Origin: Gracilibacillus orientalis
GTDB taxonomy: Bacteria; Bacillota; Bacilli; Bacillales; Amphibacillaceae
Length of the DNA stretch: 64,000 nucleotides
Direction: 5' to 3'
NCBI RefSeq assembly: GCF_900114645.1
Contig: NZ_FOTR01000005.1
Location: 186,001-250,000, forward strand
Shown here: piece after piece, positions 24,736 through 32,598 of the stretch
How positions within the stretch are numbered: position 1 is the stretch's first letter
How the letters are laid out: the number at the start of each line of letters is the position of its first letter
Made by a program: the position numbers and the translations under genes
Notes under the pieces: model-generated
What the model was told of the DNA's origin: nothing
Seen by the model: only the letters and a program-made list of their open reading frames with translations
The model's database searches: none

Positions 24736-24816
24736 TTAATAATATTTGTCCCTCGAAATAGCAGGTTATGAGTAACAATCTTTTAGAAAATGAACTTTCA
24801 AAAAAATAGTACCTTG

Positions 24817-24894
24817 CAATATACAGTAGTTGGTGGTATAGTTTATTCATTAAGTACTAATTGTATGCCAGTACTGTTCAATGTATAGTAGTGG
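24817..24894 (+). promoter_or_regulatory. PadR operon promoter with direct repeats
   Basis: TTGTAT, 17 bases, TATAGT (24884-24889) is a good sigma-A promoter. CAATATACAGTAGTTGG (24817-24833) and CAATGTATAGTAGTGG (24879-24894) are near-identical direct repeats; the second covers the -10 box. They may be PadR autoregulation sites, though they lack the ATGT-N8-ACAT form of some PadR operators. Confidence 0.5.
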
Positions 24895-24918
24895 TAAGAA
24901 AATCGGAGGTTAACTACC

Positions 24919-25242
24919 ATGAATATCCAATTTAAAAAAGGAGCCTTAGAGTTATGTGTGCTTGCTTTGTTAAATAAGCAAGATCATTACGGTTATGAGC
25001 TCGTCAAAAAAATATCAGATCAAATTGCTATTTCAGAAGGATCTGTATATCCCCTATTACGGAGATTGAAGAAAGAAGAGTACTTTACGACTTATTTGCA
25101 GGAATCGCAGGAAGGCCCATCACGTAAATATTACCAGCTAACGGATAAAGGAAAAGAATATCTGCATGATTTGCTCAAGGAATGGCAGTATTTCTCTGAA
25201 GGGGTAAATCATATTATTAAGGAAGGTGTTAGTAATGAATAA
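24919..25242 (+). CDS. PadR-family transcriptional regulator
   Basis: Winged-helix repressor of 107 residues: GALELCVLALLNKQDHYGYEL in the first helices (split: residues 8-28), then SEGSVYPLLRRLKKEEYF (about 40-57) and the wing GPSRKYYQLTDKGKEYL (about 67-83). The C-terminal helix is short, as in the PadR-s2 type found with DUF1700 partners. First gene of a three-gene operon with overlapping frames. PadR proteins usually repress their own operon until a ligand or partner signal acts; the inducer here is unknown. Confidence 0.88.
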   Translation: MNIQFKKGALELCVLALLNKQDHYGYELVKKISDQIAISEGSVYPLLRRLKKEEYFTTYLQESQEGPSRKYYQLTDKGKEYLHDLLKEWQYFSEGVNHIIKEGVSNE

Positions 25243-25792
25243 AAAAGAATTTATAACTAGTTTAGATACAAGATTACAAAAGCTTACTAAAGAGGAAAGA
25301 CAGGATATTTTGCAAGACTTTAATGAACACTTTGATATTGGAAAAGAGGAAGGGAAGACAGAAGAAGAAATTGCTCATTCGTTGGGATCACCCAGTCAAA
25401 TTGAGAAAGAATTATTAGCTAGTTACTATGTAGAAAAAGTGGAGTCAACTTCATCAGCAGGTAATGTATTAAAAGCTGTTTGGGCAGTTATCGGATTAAG
25501 CTTCTTCAACTTAGTAATTGTACTTGGCCCTTTTATTGCTTTAGTCAGTGTGATTGTGGCCGGATGGGTAGCAGGTGCATCATTTGTCCTGTCTCCACTA
25601 TTGTTCCTGATTAATTTAGCCGTTTTTCCTGGTACATTTGAGTTTTTTGATATGTTTTTTTCAGTTACGCTATGTGGACTCGGGTTATTAGTTGTGATTG
25701 GAATGCTTTATGTTACCCGTTTTGCAACAAAAGGGCTTATACGATATTTGAATTATAATGTAAATCTTGTTAAAGGTGGAATGAAATCATGA
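25235..25792 (+). CDS. DUF1700 (HAAS) membrane protein
   Basis: Protein of 185 residues. The cytoplasmic N-terminal domain (1-65: FITSLDTRLQKLTKEERQDI...) is the HAAS/DUF1700 helical module typically paired with PadR. Four hydrophobic segments follow (about 75-165). Start chosen at ATG 25235, 8 nt inside the end of padR, after GGAAGGTG; the extended frame from 25226 adds three residues and has no better site. The HAAS domain is thought to connect membrane state to the PadR regulator. The stop overlaps the next start (ATGA). Confidence 0.85.
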   Translation: MNKKEFITSLDTRLQKLTKEERQDILQDFNEHFDIGKEEGKTEEEIAHSLGSPSQIEKELLASYYVEKVESTSSAGNVLKAVWAVIGLSFFNLVIVLGPFIALVSVIVAGWVAGASFVLSPLLFLINLAVFPGTFEFFDMFFSVTLCGLGLLVVIGMLYVTRFATKGLIRYLNYNVNLVKGGMKS

Positions 25793-26589
25793 TAAATGTA
25801 AAGAGAATCATTATGATTGCCTGCGCGTTATTATTAGTAGGTGGAATCGGCAGTATCATGTCTTACCGTTTTTATGAGCCAGTTACCCTTGCTGTAACAA
25901 AGGAAATAGAAAGTACTGATATTACTTCCGTTGAAATCGATATGCAAAATGAAAAAGTAGAAATCATACCGACAACTGATCCGGTTCCAAAGGTTGAACT
26001 GACAGGTACAGAGGATAGTCATACTAAAAGTGAATTAGTTGTAGAGGAAAATAATAATACGTTATCAATTTATACAGAAAATGAGATGGCAAAGTGGTTT
26101 TCCTTTAATTTTTTTAATAATACACGTACATTAACAGTCTATTTACCTGAACAAGAAAAACAAAACTTAGAAGTTGAAACTAGTAATGGAAGCTTACAAG
26201 CACGAGATTTAACGGTAAATCAAGTCAATGTAGAAACAAAGAATGGCAAAGTAGAGCTTAGTGATGTTGTAGCAGACTCATATCAACTGAGGGCTTACAA
26301 TGGTAAAATTGACCTTGAAAACGTTGAGGGGGAATTGGCTGCGAGGGTAAATAACGGAGCAATTTCTCTTGTAACAGAAAATTTGGATCGTAACATTAAT
26401 TTTGAGACAGACAATGGAAGGATAAAGATTCAGAGTGAGAAAGAACCAACAAATACTGTATTTGATACATCAGTGAAGAATGGTAGAGTGAACCTGTTTG
26501 ATGACTCTGATTACAGTACAGTAATAGGCGATGGAGATAATCTGGTGAAATTAAGTACGAAAAACGGAAGTATTACCGTCAGTCAATAA
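25789..26589 (+). CDS. DUF4097 beta-helix envelope protein
   Basis: Protein of 266 residues with an N-terminal membrane anchor (about 5-22) and a DUF4097 repeat region. Repeated motifs of the form 'N-G-x-(I/V/L)-x-(L/A/V)' occur about every 20 residues (TSNGSLQARD, TKNGKVELSD, AYNGKIDLEN, VNNGAISLVT, TDNGRIKIQS, VKNGRVNLFD, TKNGSITVSQ), predicting a right-handed beta-helix outside the membrane. It completes the PadR-DUF1700-DUF4097 operon common in Firmicutes. Probably an adhesin-like or sensory envelope component; function not established. Start ATG 25789 overlaps the previous stop. Confidence 0.83.
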   Translation: MINVKRIIMIACALLLVGGIGSIMSYRFYEPVTLAVTKEIESTDITSVEIDMQNEKVEIIPTTDPVPKVELTGTEDSHTKSELVVEENNNTLSIYTENEMAKWFSFNFFNNTRTLTVYLPEQEKQNLEVETSNGSLQARDLTVNQVNVETKNGKVELSDVVADSYQLRAYNGKIDLENVEGELAARVNNGAISLVTENLDRNINFETDNGRIKIQSEKEPTNTVFDTSVKNGRVNLFDDSDYSTVIGDGDNLVKLSTKNGSITVSQ

Positions 26590-26592
26590 ATA

Positions 26593-26635
26593 AATATTCC
26601 AGGAGTGAACATATCAGTTCGCTCCTGGAATTTGC
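26593..26635. terminator. Bidirectional terminator
   Basis: ATTCCAGGAGTGAAC pairs with GTTCGCTCCTGGAAT with a 6-base loop, between convergent genes. Confidence 0.85.
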
Positions 26636-26653
26636 ATTATATATGATGTATGA

Positions 26654-27436
26654 TTACTTATTAAACAAGTCAAATACTCCGCCAATACCACCCTCGCCTT
26701 TATTTCCACCTTTCTCTGGAAGTGCAGCAAATACTTTACTTGCAAGACGACTGAATGGTAACGATTGTACCCATACAGTTCCTGGCCCTGAAAGTGTTGC
26801 AAAGAAAATCCCTTCTCCGCCGAATAATGCGGTTTTGATTCCCCCTACAAATTCAATGTTATAATCAACATCACCAGTAATAGCAACTAAACATCCTGTA
26901 TCGACACGTAATTTTTCCCCGGGTTGTAACTCACGCTTATGGATGGTACCTCCAGCATGAACAAAAGCCATGCCATCGCCTTCTAACTTTTGCATAATAA
27001 ATCCTTCTCCACCAAAGAAACCAGTGCCGATTTTCCGCTGAAATTCCACACCAATTGAAACACCTTTAGCTGCAGCTAAGAAAGCATCTTTTTGGCATAT
27101 TATTTTACCATTTAATTCACTTAAGTCCATTGGTATGATCTTGCCTGGATAAGGAGAAGCAAAGGAGACATGTTCTTTCCCTGCGCCCTGATTCGTGAAA
27201 GTCGTCATAAATAAACTTTCACCTGTAATAACTCGTTTGCCAGCACCAAGTAATTTACCGACAAGTCCTCCTTGTTTAGAGCCACCATCTCCGAAAATCG
27301 TTTCCATTTCAATGTCATTATTCATCATCATTAAACTTCCAGCTTCAGCAATCACTGTTTCCTGTGGATCTAATTCCACTTCTACAAACTGCATATCATC
27401 TCCGTGTAATGTAAAGTCAATTTCATGATTGTTCAT
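26654..27436 (-). CDS. AIM24 / TIGR00266 family protein
   Basis: Protein of 260 residues with the glycine-rich beta-structure of the AIM24 (TIGR00266) family: EAGSLMMM at 32-39, GKRVITGESLFMTTF (66-80), GFFGGEGFIMQKLEGDG (139-155), TGCLVAI (180-186) and GGEGIFFATLSGPG (211-224). It has no signal peptide or membrane segment. Bacterial members are uncharacterised; the yeast homologue is mitochondrial and supports inner-membrane organisation. The C-terminus is rich in Gly and ends in GGIGGVFDLFNK. Start ATG 27436 after AAAGGAGATGAG. No obvious operon partner. Confidence 0.82.
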   Translation of the reverse strand: MNNHEIDFTLHGDDMQFVEVELDPQETVIAEAGSLMMMNNDIEMETIFGDGGSKQGGLVGKLLGAGKRVITGESLFMTTFTNQGAGKEHVSFASPYPGKIIPMDLSELNGKIICQKDAFLAAAKGVSIGVEFQRKIGTGFFGGEGFIMQKLEGDGMAFVHAGGTIHKRELQPGEKLRVDTGCLVAITGDVDYNIEFVGGIKTALFGGEGIFFATLSGPGTVWVQSLPFSRLASKVFAALPEKGGNKGEGGIGGVFDLFNK

Positions 27437-27744
27437 GTCTACTCATCTCCTTTTTAATAGCCTATTTATATATACGTATCATATCACAAAAACGATTTGA
27501 ATTGTCAGAAAATTCTAATCGTTGTGAATAAATATTCAACCTGTTTATAAAAAAGTTGATATAATCGCGTTTCTATATATTACAAAAACATTGCAAATTT
27601 AGAGTAATTAAGGAAAATGCGGAGAATTAAAAAGAATATAAAAGAATTTCATAATATATGTTTACAAATCGAGTAAATATGGTAATATATAATTAAATTC
27701 ATTAATAAATGAAGAATTTTTTAAGGGAAAGGGGATAGTTGACT
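27437..27744. other. Intergenic region, AT-rich, no gene seen
   Basis: Very AT-rich gap between divergent genes. I see no repeat copy, riboswitch-like structure or coding frame; it presumably holds the two promoters. Confidence 0.5.
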
Positions 27745-27912
27745 ATGGTAACTTCTTTATACATGGTTTCTCTAACTATTCTACTTGCTTTTCTAGTTTT
27801 ATCTGCAGTTGAAAAAATAACGTCACGCAGAAAAAAACTAAAAGTAGAGATGAATTTAGAAACACCCAACACGCAAGTACAACCGGTTATTGCTGGTAAA
27901 AAAATGAGATAA
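27745..27912 (+). CDS. Small membrane protein, 55 residues
   Basis: Short frame starting ATG 27745, with AAAGGGGA 9 nt upstream. One hydrophobic helix (about residues 5-21: LYMVSLTILLAFLVLSA) is followed by a basic stretch (KITSRRKKLK, 24-33), so the C-terminus should be cytoplasmic, and then a polar tail ending AGKKMR. I do not recognise a family. A weak terminator follows. Support is the ribosome binding site, amino-acid composition and terminator; conservation has not been tested. Confidence 0.55.
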   Translation: MVTSLYMVSLTILLAFLVLSAVEKITSRRKKLKVEMNLETPNTQVQPVIAGKKMR

Positions 27913-27951
27913 GTAACTAGTCATCTGAAAGATAGGACTAGATGAAATAGG

Positions 27952-27986
27952 GCTTCCTGATTTTTATCCGGGAGGCTTTTTGTTTG
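27952..27986 (+). terminator. Weak terminator after the 55-residue gene
   Basis: GCTTCCTGAT and ATCCGGGAGGC form an imperfect stem with a G-U pair and a bulge, then TTTTTGTTT. Confidence 0.5.
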
Positions 27987-28019
27987 TGTTAAATTATTTT
28001 GAAAATTATTATGTGTTAG

Positions 28020-28196
28020 CTTACCGAAGTCATTAATTACAGCAGGATTAGTATTTGCAGGTATCATGTCCAGTATGGTGAATGTTTGCATCCTACTATT
28101 TGCAACGATAGGCGCCATTAGCAGGCTTAGTGCAAATTTTCAATGGGGGCTATGGGGATGTTCGTTGTTCTGTCTTTTGTAGCTAAAAAAGGATAA
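28020..28196 (+). pseudogene. Degraded C-terminal fragment of a membrane protein
   Basis: No start codon, but two overlapping frames give hydrophobic, protein-like text. Frame A reads LPKSLITAGLVFAGIMSSMV and on through VNVCILLFATIGA; frame B continues GAMGMFVVLSFVAKKG then stop, as if one frameshift near 28110-28150 joined them. A strong terminator follows at once. This looks like the tail of a lost polytopic membrane protein, perhaps a transporter. The parent family is not recognised. Confidence 0.45.
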
Positions 28197-28230
28197 AAAC
28201 CTTGATGAGGGGTTTTTATCCTTTTTTTGT
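28187..28230 (+). terminator. Strong terminator
   Basis: AAAGGATAAAAACC pairs with GGTTTTTATCCTTT and is followed by T residues. It probably belonged to the decayed gene upstream. Confidence 0.85.
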
Positions 28231-28359
28231 TAGGAGTAAATATATAATTTTTGCTCTTTCAATGGTCAGTAAAGAATTGTTGAGACAAATGGAGATAAAT
28301 CAATCAAAAGTCACCTAAGATTTACATCTAATTGAAGTAAACGGAGTAGGCATTTTCTA

Positions 28360-29154
28360 TCAAGCGTATTCCCACTCATCCTTAAGATGTAAATAAAGCA
28401 ATAACAACCATACTTCGTTACTTTTGGTGCTGTCTTGCATCTGATCTTCAATTTTCGGCAAGAGAATCTCACTGACTTGCGTCGTCAGCTCATCTTTTTC
28501 CTGTGTATCCATATGAAGGATTCGATGAACGTAGGTCTGTAAAAGACGCCAATCTTTTTGATTAAATTGTTTCAAGTGGAAGGATTCTAACTGCAAGTCC
28601 TCCTTTTGAATACCAAGTTGAACGATATGTTTTTTTAATGGAGATTGTTTGAGCGGCTTTTTCCGTCTTTCATGCACAACAATAGTTCCTGCTGTCATAT
28701 CTCCTAACCGTTTGTGTTTAGAATGGAAAAAAACTAGGATAATACCAACAGCATAAGCACCTGGCAACATATCTATTAACCTTACAAAGTTTCTAATGAT
28801 ACTTGCAAGGAATGTAATATTATGTCCATTATCCTGTATAACTCGGATGCCCAACAATCTCTTACCAATGGTTCGACCTCCCCAGAAGTATTCAAAGAAG
28901 ATGAAGTACCCAAATTGCAGTAAAAAGATCATGATGATGATAATTGCTAACATGGCACTTTCGAGATGGCCTAAAAATATATCACTCAAACTATTATTAA
29001 ACGCTAAAAATAAAAGCAATATACCCAGAAAATGAGCTAATAAAATAATTGTATAGTCAATAATATGGGCAGCAGACCTTGATCCTAAGCCAGCTAATTG
29101 AAATTGTAAAGAGACATACTCGGGTGTTTTTACCTGTAACTGTTCTTGTTCCAT
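28360..29154 (-). CDS. RDD-family membrane protein
   Basis: Protein of 264 residues. The RDD domain covers about 15-160: GLGSRSAAHIIDYTIIL (Arg then Asp in helix 1), two further membrane helices, GGRTIGKRLLGIRV (about 91-104) and GDMTAGTIVV (about 152-161). The C-terminal 100 residues are soluble and helical. RDD proteins have been linked to ion transport in some halophiles, but in this gene neighbourhood (RDD, SpoIIM-like, DUF58, MoxR) they are a standing uncharacterised membrane component. Start ATG 29154. Divergent from the SpoIIM-like gene. Confidence 0.85.
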   Translation of the reverse strand: MEQEQLQVKTPEYVSLQFQLAGLGSRSAAHIIDYTIILLAHFLGILLLFLAFNNSLSDIFLGHLESAMLAIIIIMIFLLQFGYFIFFEYFWGGRTIGKRLLGIRVIQDNGHNITFLASIIRNFVRLIDMLPGAYAVGIILVFFHSKHKRLGDMTAGTIVVHERRKKPLKQSPLKKHIVQLGIQKEDLQLESFHLKQFNQKDWRLLQTYVHRILHMDTQEKDELTTQVSEILLPKIEDQMQDSTKSNEVWLLLLYLHLKDEWEYA

Positions 29155-29246
29155 GTTTAACCCCTTTCTTATTATTTTCTAATATCAACAGCACGTATTT
29201 CTATACTGTTCATTAAGACTATTTTCCATTATAATGAAGTGAGACT

Positions 29247-29375
29247 ATGATCAGTGGGGGGGTTGACTCCCACTGATCATTAGCGAAACTTATCAGGGCG
29301 TTAGCTTCTGTTATCCCCACTTAGCTTCCTTGTGTTACTTGAAGTAGTAGGGGTCTTACAGACAGTTAGCACCGT
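29247..29375. repeat. Hairpin and R3 repeat upstream of the SpoIIM-like gene
   Basis: ATGATCAGTGGG pairs with CCCACTGATCAT (29247-29280), a 12-bp stem with no T run, then TTAGC. From about 29330 comes TACTTGAAGTAGTAGGGGTC and TTACAGACAGTTAGCACCG, which is inverted relative to the copy near 20495 and the shorter one near 1219. Confidence 0.5.
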
Positions 29376-29409
29376 GATAAAGTAAAATGCTAGTAAAAAA
29401 GGTGATTAT

Positions 29410-30378
29410 ATGCAATTAAATCAATTCATTAAACAGCACCGTCAAGATTGGGAACAATTAGAAAAGCTGATAACCCAATTACCAAAGAAAAAGACCAACG
29501 AAATCATCGAGGAGTTTCAACATACATATCAAAAAGTGGTGAGACAGTTATCTTACAGCCAGACTTATTTTCCGAATGAAGACGTGACGAATTATTTAAA
29601 TGAATTAGTCGGAAAAGCACATAATGTATTATACCAATCTCAACATTCATCATGGAAACAAGCCTATCATTTCTTTTCCAGTAAATTCGTAGGTCTACTA
29701 TTAGAACAATGGAAGGCAATTATTATTGCCTTGCTTTTATTTTGTTTTGGTGGTATTGCAAGTTTTGTAGCTGTAGTTGAAAATCCAGCTCATTTATTTG
29801 GTATTTTACCAGAAAATATGGCACAATCATTTGACCCTGAGTCACTCGGAGAAGAGCCATCCGCAGTTGATGCACCTGTTATGTCGGCGGAAATTATGGT
29901 TAATAATATGCGTGTTGCCATTCTTGCATTTGCCGGTGGTATAACGTTCGGATTACTGACTGTATATGTATTGATTTATAATGGCATTATAGTTGGCGCC
30001 ATTGCAGGACTTTTCTGGAACTATGGAAGTTCATATGTTTTTTGGGCTTATATAGTCCCACATGGAGTGATTGAATTAATCGCTATTTTTATTGCCGGTG
30101 GTGCTGGACTACTGATGGGATATAAGTTGTTTGTCCCTGGAAATTATTCGAGAGGATACCAGCTGAAGACGCAAACAGTGAGATCGGTCCAGTTGTTGTT
30201 AGGCACCATTCCTTTATTTGTAATAGCTGGTATCATCGAAGGTTTTATCACTCCTGCTGATATTTCATTAGAGATGAAATATGCTGTAGCATGTACAACA
30301 GCCATCGGCCTTGTCGCTTACATGATAATTGGTCATTATCTCTTGCGAAAGAGAGCGTTACAGCATTCCACGGTTTAA
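29410..30378 (+). CDS. SpoIIM-like (DUF95) membrane protein
   Basis: Protein of 322 residues: a soluble helical N-terminus (1-90), then about six membrane helices (99-125, 170-195, 198-215, 222-245, 255-280, 290-312). The SpoIIM/DUF95 core is visible in NNMRVAILAFAGGITFG (about 170-186) and YNGIIVGAIAGL and VPHGVIELIAIFIAGGAG (about 216-233). True SpoIIM of sporulation is shorter; this longer type is the one found beside RDD and DUF58/MoxR genes in many bacteria. Its last 21 bases overlap the end of the convergent DUF58 gene. Confidence 0.83.
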   Translation: MQLNQFIKQHRQDWEQLEKLITQLPKKKTNEIIEEFQHTYQKVVRQLSYSQTYFPNEDVTNYLNELVGKAHNVLYQSQHSSWKQAYHFFSSKFVGLLLEQWKAIIIALLLFCFGGIASFVAVVENPAHLFGILPENMAQSFDPESLGEEPSAVDAPVMSAEIMVNNMRVAILAFAGGITFGLLTVYVLIYNGIIVGAIAGLFWNYGSSYVFWAYIVPHGVIELIAIFIAGGAGLLMGYKLFVPGNYSRGYQLKTQTVRSVQLLLGTIPLFVIAGIIEGFITPADISLEMKYAVACTTAIGLVAYMIIGHYLLRKRALQHSTV

Positions 30379-31713
30379 TGTTTCGATGTAATGGGAAACA
30401 GAAGTGACTGCTAAACGTTCAGCAGGTGCTTCTAGCATGGGTAGTCCATGCTTTTTCCATTTATTGATGACTTGTTTCTGGTTGATATATTGTTTTTGTG
30501 CGATGCTTTTTTCTATTGCTGATAAGGTGCTGTCAGGCTTCGTTCTTATTTGAGCTTGTAGCAGGCGATCTTCAATGCCCAACATGACAAAAAGGTGTTT
30601 TTTTCTTATTTTCTTCATGTGAAATAGTTGATAATCTTCATTCGCAAATGTTTGTACATCACTGAAAAGTACAATCATACTTCGTTTTCGCTGGATGGAT
30701 TGAGCGTGCTGTAAGGCAAGCGGATAGTTGGATTCTTGTGCATCAACTTCTATATCATAAATCGTTTGTAAAATAGTGTCTAAATGCTCTAATCCCTTAT
30801 CACCAGGCACAACTGCTTTCATTTCTTTTGAGAAGGCTATGACGGCTACTTGATCGCCATTTTTTAGAGCTGCAGCCGCGAGCGTGATAGCTGCTTCAAC
30901 CGATTTCTCCAACCGATTTCCTTCTTCTAACTCGACTCCCATCATACGACCGCAATCAATTAAGATCGTTATGTTCTTCCCATGTTCCGGTTCATATTCG
31001 TTGGTCATCACATCTTGCAATTTGGCAGACTGACGCCAATTTATTTTTCGTGGATCGTCTCCAACAACATAATTTCTAACCTTAGAAAATTCTCCAACAC
31101 CACTGCGCATCTTTCGAATTTTTATCCCTTCATGTAATAAATATTTTTGGGCACTTTCTAAATACCTTTTTGTCTCTGAAAGGTTGGGAATGACTTTTAC
31201 CTCATGTGGTAAGTGGTAGGTCATTTGTTTTTCCCAGAGTCCCATTTTTGTCTTAAAGCGAAGATACAATTTATCTATCAGATATTTTCCTCTTATTTGC
31301 GGGAAGACCTCATACGGAATGTCAACTGTTCTCCCGCTAGGAACTTGCTGGTTGAAGGGGAAAATGGTTTGAAATGATGCCGGTATCCCATCCTTTAGTC
31401 GAACCGTAAACCTGTCATTTGTATGATTTTTAATACGAATGATCACCATTTGTTTATCATATCGTTCCATTTCATCGGCAATGGTACGATCTACATGTAT
31501 ATCTTTCTTTCTGGGAAGTAAGAAGGCATCTATGCTTAACAGACTTACCATTAGTAGAGTGGCTATACCCAGAAACAGCCATGAAAATTGCCAGAATGAT
31601 AAAATAAACATAGCTAAAATAAACAGAGCGTAATAACTTAATAGTTTATATGTAGGAATAATCCCTTTATCTCGGAACAGCAACCGATCCCACAAGCTCT
31701 TGAATCGTTTCAT
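30358..31713 (-). CDS. DUF58 (VWA-like) protein
   Basis: Protein of 451 residues. Two membrane helices near the N-terminus (about 25-60) precede a beta-rich region and the DUF58 signature (GEFSKVRNYVVGDDPRKINW, split: about 207-226). A von Willebrand A-like domain follows, with a near-MIDAS sequence DCGRMM (about 250) instead of DxSxS. Start chosen at ATG 31713, with GGAGGG 10 nt upstream, which overlaps the end of the MoxR gene by 47 nt; the ORF can extend to 31758 without a ribosome binding site. MoxR-DUF58 pairs act as AAA+ chaperone and VWA partner in assembling or activating target complexes. Confidence 0.85.
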   Translation of the reverse strand: MKRFKSLWDRLLFRDKGIIPTYKLLSYYALFILAMFILSFWQFSWLFLGIATLLMVSLLSIDAFLLPRKKDIHVDRTIADEMERYDKQMVIIRIKNHTNDRFTVRLKDGIPASFQTIFPFNQQVPSGRTVDIPYEVFPQIRGKYLIDKLYLRFKTKMGLWEKQMTYHLPHEVKVIPNLSETKRYLESAQKYLLHEGIKIRKMRSGVGEFSKVRNYVVGDDPRKINWRQSAKLQDVMTNEYEPEHGKNITILIDCGRMMGVELEEGNRLEKSVEAAITLAAAALKNGDQVAVIAFSKEMKAVVPGDKGLEHLDTILQTIYDIEVDAQESNYPLALQHAQSIQRKRSMIVLFSDVQTFANEDYQLFHMKKIRKKHLFVMLGIEDRLLQAQIRTKPDSTLSAIEKSIAQKQYINQKQVINKWKKHGLPMLEAPAERLAVTSVSHYIETLNRGML

Positions 31714-32596
31714 CGATATCAGATCCCTCCAATTCTGCATATGGAGATAGTTGAACACGATGACGTAAACTAGGAATAGCTACCGTTTTCACATCATCCG
31801 GTGTAATATAGTCACGGTCATCAAGATATGCCCAGGCTTGTGCTGTTTTTGCTATTGCGATCGCAGCACGGGTACTTGCTCCATATTGAATATGTTCCAA
31901 TTCACGTGTTTTACGAACAATCTTCATAATGTAATCAGCTATTTCGTTACTAATGTTTACTTCTTGAACACTTTTTTGGATATCTAGTAATGAATCATTG
32001 GAGAATATGGATGCTATCTCCTGTGGATTTGTTTGTTCTTTTATTACCATTTGCAAAACAGATGTTTCTTCTTCTAATGTAGGGAAATCTATCTTTAGTT
32101 TAAAGAAGAATCGGTCTTGCTGTGCTTCTGGTAACGGGTAAGTCCCTTCAAACTCGATTGGGTTTTGCGTTGCTGCAACAAAAAACAAACCTGGTAATGG
32201 ATAAGTTTCTCCTTGAATGGTAACTTGTTTTTCTTCCATTGCTTCTAAAAGAGCTGCTTGTGTTTTAGCAGGTGTTCGGTTGATTTCATCCGCCAGCAAC
32301 ACATTAGTAAAAATCGGTCCTTTTAATGTTTGAAAATCATGTTCTTTCATATTATATATAGCACTTCCAGTGATATCACTAGGCAATAAATCGGGAGTGA
32401 ATTGGACACGTTTAAAGTCACTATCTAATAGCTGGGCTAATGTTTTTACCATTTGTGTTTTGCCTGTCCCAGGCACCCCTTCTATTAATACATGACCACC
32501 AGCTAAAGCAGCGGCTAATAATAATCGTACGTTTTTCTGTTGACCAAGAATACGTTGTTCATAGTTTTCTAATAATGACGTAATCGTTGAAGTCAT
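31667..32596 (-). CDS. MoxR-type AAA+ ATPase
   Basis: AAA+ ATPase of 309 residues. Walker A GVPGTGKT at 40-47, Walker B VLLADEINR with Asp103 and Glu104, the MoxR-typical ALLEAMEEKQVT (about 114-125), sensor 1 ATQNP (near 141) and the lid domain with ARAAIAIAKTAQAWA (about 243-257). Works as a hexameric chaperone-like motor with VWA proteins. Two nt separate it from the DUF4350 stop upstream, and the DUF58 start lies within its last 47 nt, so the operon is tightly coupled. Confidence 0.92.
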   Translation of the reverse strand: MTSTITSLLENYEQRILGQQKNVRLLLAAALAGGHVLIEGVPGTGKTQMVKTLAQLLDSDFKRVQFTPDLLPSDITGSAIYNMKEHDFQTLKGPIFTNVLLADEINRTPAKTQAALLEAMEEKQVTIQGETYPLPGLFFVAATQNPIEFEGTYPLPEAQQDRFFFKLKIDFPTLEEETSVLQMVIKEQTNPQEIASIFSNDSLLDIQKSVQEVNISNEIADYIMKIVRKTRELEHIQYGASTRAAIAIAKTAQAWAYLDDRDYITPDDVKTVAIPSLRHRVQLSPYAELEGSDIDETIQELVGSVAVPR

Positions 32597-32598
32597 CG

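Noticed and set aside
24025-24761. Several ORFs of 60-100 residues in the R1 cluster
   Set aside because: They run through repeat units in different frames, share text with the repeat at 8199-8402, lack ribosome binding sites, and have no protein-like conservation.
24850-24865. TTAAGTACTAATT before the PadR operon, also present inverted in the ectoine operator array (about 54021-54033)
   Set aside because: A 13-base AT-rich match can arise by chance in 64 kb. The exact 15-bp box ATTAAGTACCAAAAT is not present here, so shared control is not claimed.
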